Shown: positions 5,467 through 6,616 of the stretch, piece after piece
How the letters are laid out: each line of letters opens with the position of its first letter
How positions within the stretch are numbered: the stretch's first letter is position 1
From: JBBQVS01 sp038211295
Lineage (GTDB): Bacteria; Chloroflexota; Ktedonobacteria; Ktedonobacterales; Ktedonobacteraceae
Assembly: GCA_038211295.1 (NCBI GenBank)
Contig: JBBQVS010000126.1
Coordinates: 1-6,616, forward strand
Length of the DNA stretch: 6,616 nucleotides
Reading direction: 5' to 3'
Translations under genes and position numbers: made by a program
The notes under the pieces: model-generated
Told to the model about the DNA's origin: nothing
The model's database searches: none
Seen by the model: the letters and a program-made list of their open reading frames with translations, nothing else

Positions 5467-6616
5467 ATGGCACAGATAACACTTCGTGAGTATTTACAAG
5501 AAATAGAAGACACAATCAGCTCAGGACATATTGATGACGCCTCTAAGCAGTGTCAGCACGTTCTTGTTCAATTTCCAGACTCCTTAGAAGTGCAACGGCT
5601 TCTGGGTGAGGTGTATCTTGCACAGGGCCAGATGGAAGACGCACAGCAAGCACTTGACTGGATATTGACGAATGATCCCGAAAACGTGATTGCGTATTGT
5701 GACCGCGCACTTATCAGCGAACGCCTTTCGGACTTCGATACCGCGCTGGACTGTTATCAGCAGGCATACGAGTTGAGCCGAGGCAACCGTGATATTCGGC
5801 AACAATTCAATATGTTGAGCGCGAAAGCTGGACAACAGGGCTTTATGTTCTCACGCGCAGGACTGGCTCGCCTTTACATGCGTGGCGGCCTTTTGTCGCA
5901 AGCTGTGCAAGAATGGGAAGCCGTTCTCTCTGTAAGTCCTGACCGTCTGGATGCGCGAACGGGGCTACTCGAAACCTACTGGCGTGAGGGCTTGTACGAC
6001 GAGGCCGAACAACTCGCGTTAGAGACTCTACAAGATGTGCCGGGATGTGTCAAAGCACTTCTGCTACTTGCTCATATCATCGCGCCAAAGGATATGCAAC
6101 AGGCGAAAGAATATGTGCGCCGCGCTGAATTGCTCGACCCTGACCTCTTGATGGCGCAGGAACTTTTTGAAGATATGATGATGAGCCAGACGGGACATCC
6201 ATTTCTCAAGCTCCTAAAAAAGGCTCCTGTTCTGCTGGAGAGCGACCTTGCGCCAGCCGATGCTGCGTTCGCCCGTGTGCCAACCTCGGAAGAAGCTGTA
6301 ATGGTGCCGGACGCTCTCCTGCAACGTGTACCAACGCCACTACAGAACAGTCCTTTCGAGTGGAGTACGCTGGATACCTGGAGCAATGTGGACGAGCCAT
6401 TCGCCAGTCCGCAGGAGAGTCAACAGCCGTCTGTGGAAGCTTCTGCGCTCCCTACCTGGTCGCATGATATGTTTGCTACGAATGATGCGTGGACATTGCC
6501 GCCGCAGGAGGCTCAGGAAGCACAACCACAAAGTGCGCCGCCATTGCCAGAACAAGCTATGGAACCAGTTAGCTATAACTCCTGGTCGCAGGAGAAGCAT
6601 GACGCGCCACAAGAAG
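5467..6616 (+). CDS. TPR protein with a Trp/Pro/Gln-rich tail (partial at 3' end)
   Basis: The frame is open to the right edge, so only the first 383 residues are seen. Residues 1-230 are helical tetratricopeptide repeats with typical W/L-G-Y-A-P spacing. Units begin at about 7, 41, 75, 130, 164 and 195; clear examples are LLGEVYLAQGQMEDAQQALD (45-64) and ARLYMRGGLLSQAVQEWEAV (134-153). Unit three is followed by a longer helix (about 105-128). TPRs bind partner proteins and have no catalysis of their own. From about 255 the sequence becomes acidic and rich in Pro, Gln, Ser and Glu, with regularly recurring Trp (W299, W305, W331, W342, W373) in short WS/WT motifs, and is probably disordered. 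There is no signal peptide or membrane segment in view. Its position right behind the M16B peptidase suggests a scaffold or regulator for it, but this is inferred from gene order only. Confidence 0.88.
   Translation, partial: MAQITLREYLQEIEDTISSGHIDDASKQCQHVLVQFPDSLEVQRLLGEVYLAQGQMEDAQQALDWILTNDPENVIAYCDRALISERLSDFDTALDCYQQAYELSRGNRDIRQQFNMLSAKAGQQGFMFSRAGLARLYMRGGLLSQAVQEWEAVLSVSPDRLDARTGLLETYWREGLYDEAEQLALETLQDVPGCVKALLLLAHIIAPKDMQQAKEYVRRAELLDPDLLMAQELFEDMMMSQTGHPFLKLLKKAPVLLESDLAPADAAFARVPTSEEAVMVPDALLQRVPTPLQNSPFEWSTLDTWSNVDEPFASPQESQQPSVEASALPTWSHDMFATNDAWTLPPQEAQEAQPQSAPPLPEQAMEPVSYNSWSQEKHDAPQE

Overview
The window is bacterial: genes are compact, Shine-Dalgarno sequences precede most starts, and there are two SigA/sigma70-type promoters with a perfect TATAAT box. 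The main genes are of moderate GC, roughly half by eye. The mix is a fused alpha/beta 2-oxo acid dehydrogenase E1, a multi-zinc-ribbon protein, an M16B peptidase and a TPR protein with a disordered tail. This would fit a Gram-positive-like or Chloroflexota (perhaps Ktedonobacteria-like) chromosome. That placement is an inference from gene style and codon usage, not from a marker gene.

Layout. Positions 1-230 are an apparent intergenic stretch. It holds a cluster of GC-rich stem-loops and a candidate leftward promoter that would serve a gene beyond the left edge. At 231-593 is a small four-helix membrane protein of unknown function, visibly more AT-rich than what follows. A strong promoter at 625-653 drives a 698-residue E1 (724-2820) in which the alpha and beta subunits of a branched-chain/pyruvate-type 2-oxo acid dehydrogenase form one chain. 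No E2 or E3 gene is in view. At 2937-3866 is a protein with five CxxC...CxxC zinc ribbons, a Gln/Tyr/Pro-rich linker and a glycine-rich hydrophobic C-terminal part. A strong stem-loop terminator (3884-3936) ends that unit.

A second strong promoter (3992-4020) starts a new rightward unit: an M16B zinc peptidase (4165-5442), then, 24 bases after its stop codon, a TPR protein (5467 to beyond the right edge). These two are probably co-transcribed. The leader of this unit is the most unusual part of the window. The peptidase start codon has no Shine-Dalgarno sequence of its own. Instead, a 16-codon micro-ORF (4118-4168) with a perfect AAGGAG site ends in TGA overlapping the peptidase ATG (ATGA), and a hairpin lies inside the micro-ORF. 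This looks like translational coupling by a leader peptide.

The genes do not form an obvious single pathway: E1 is central metabolism, the zinc-ribbon protein is of unknown role, and the M16B/TPR pair suggests protein processing with a scaffold partner. I do not see CRISPR arrays, tRNA or rRNA genes, a complete insertion sequence, or a recognisable defence or biosynthetic system.
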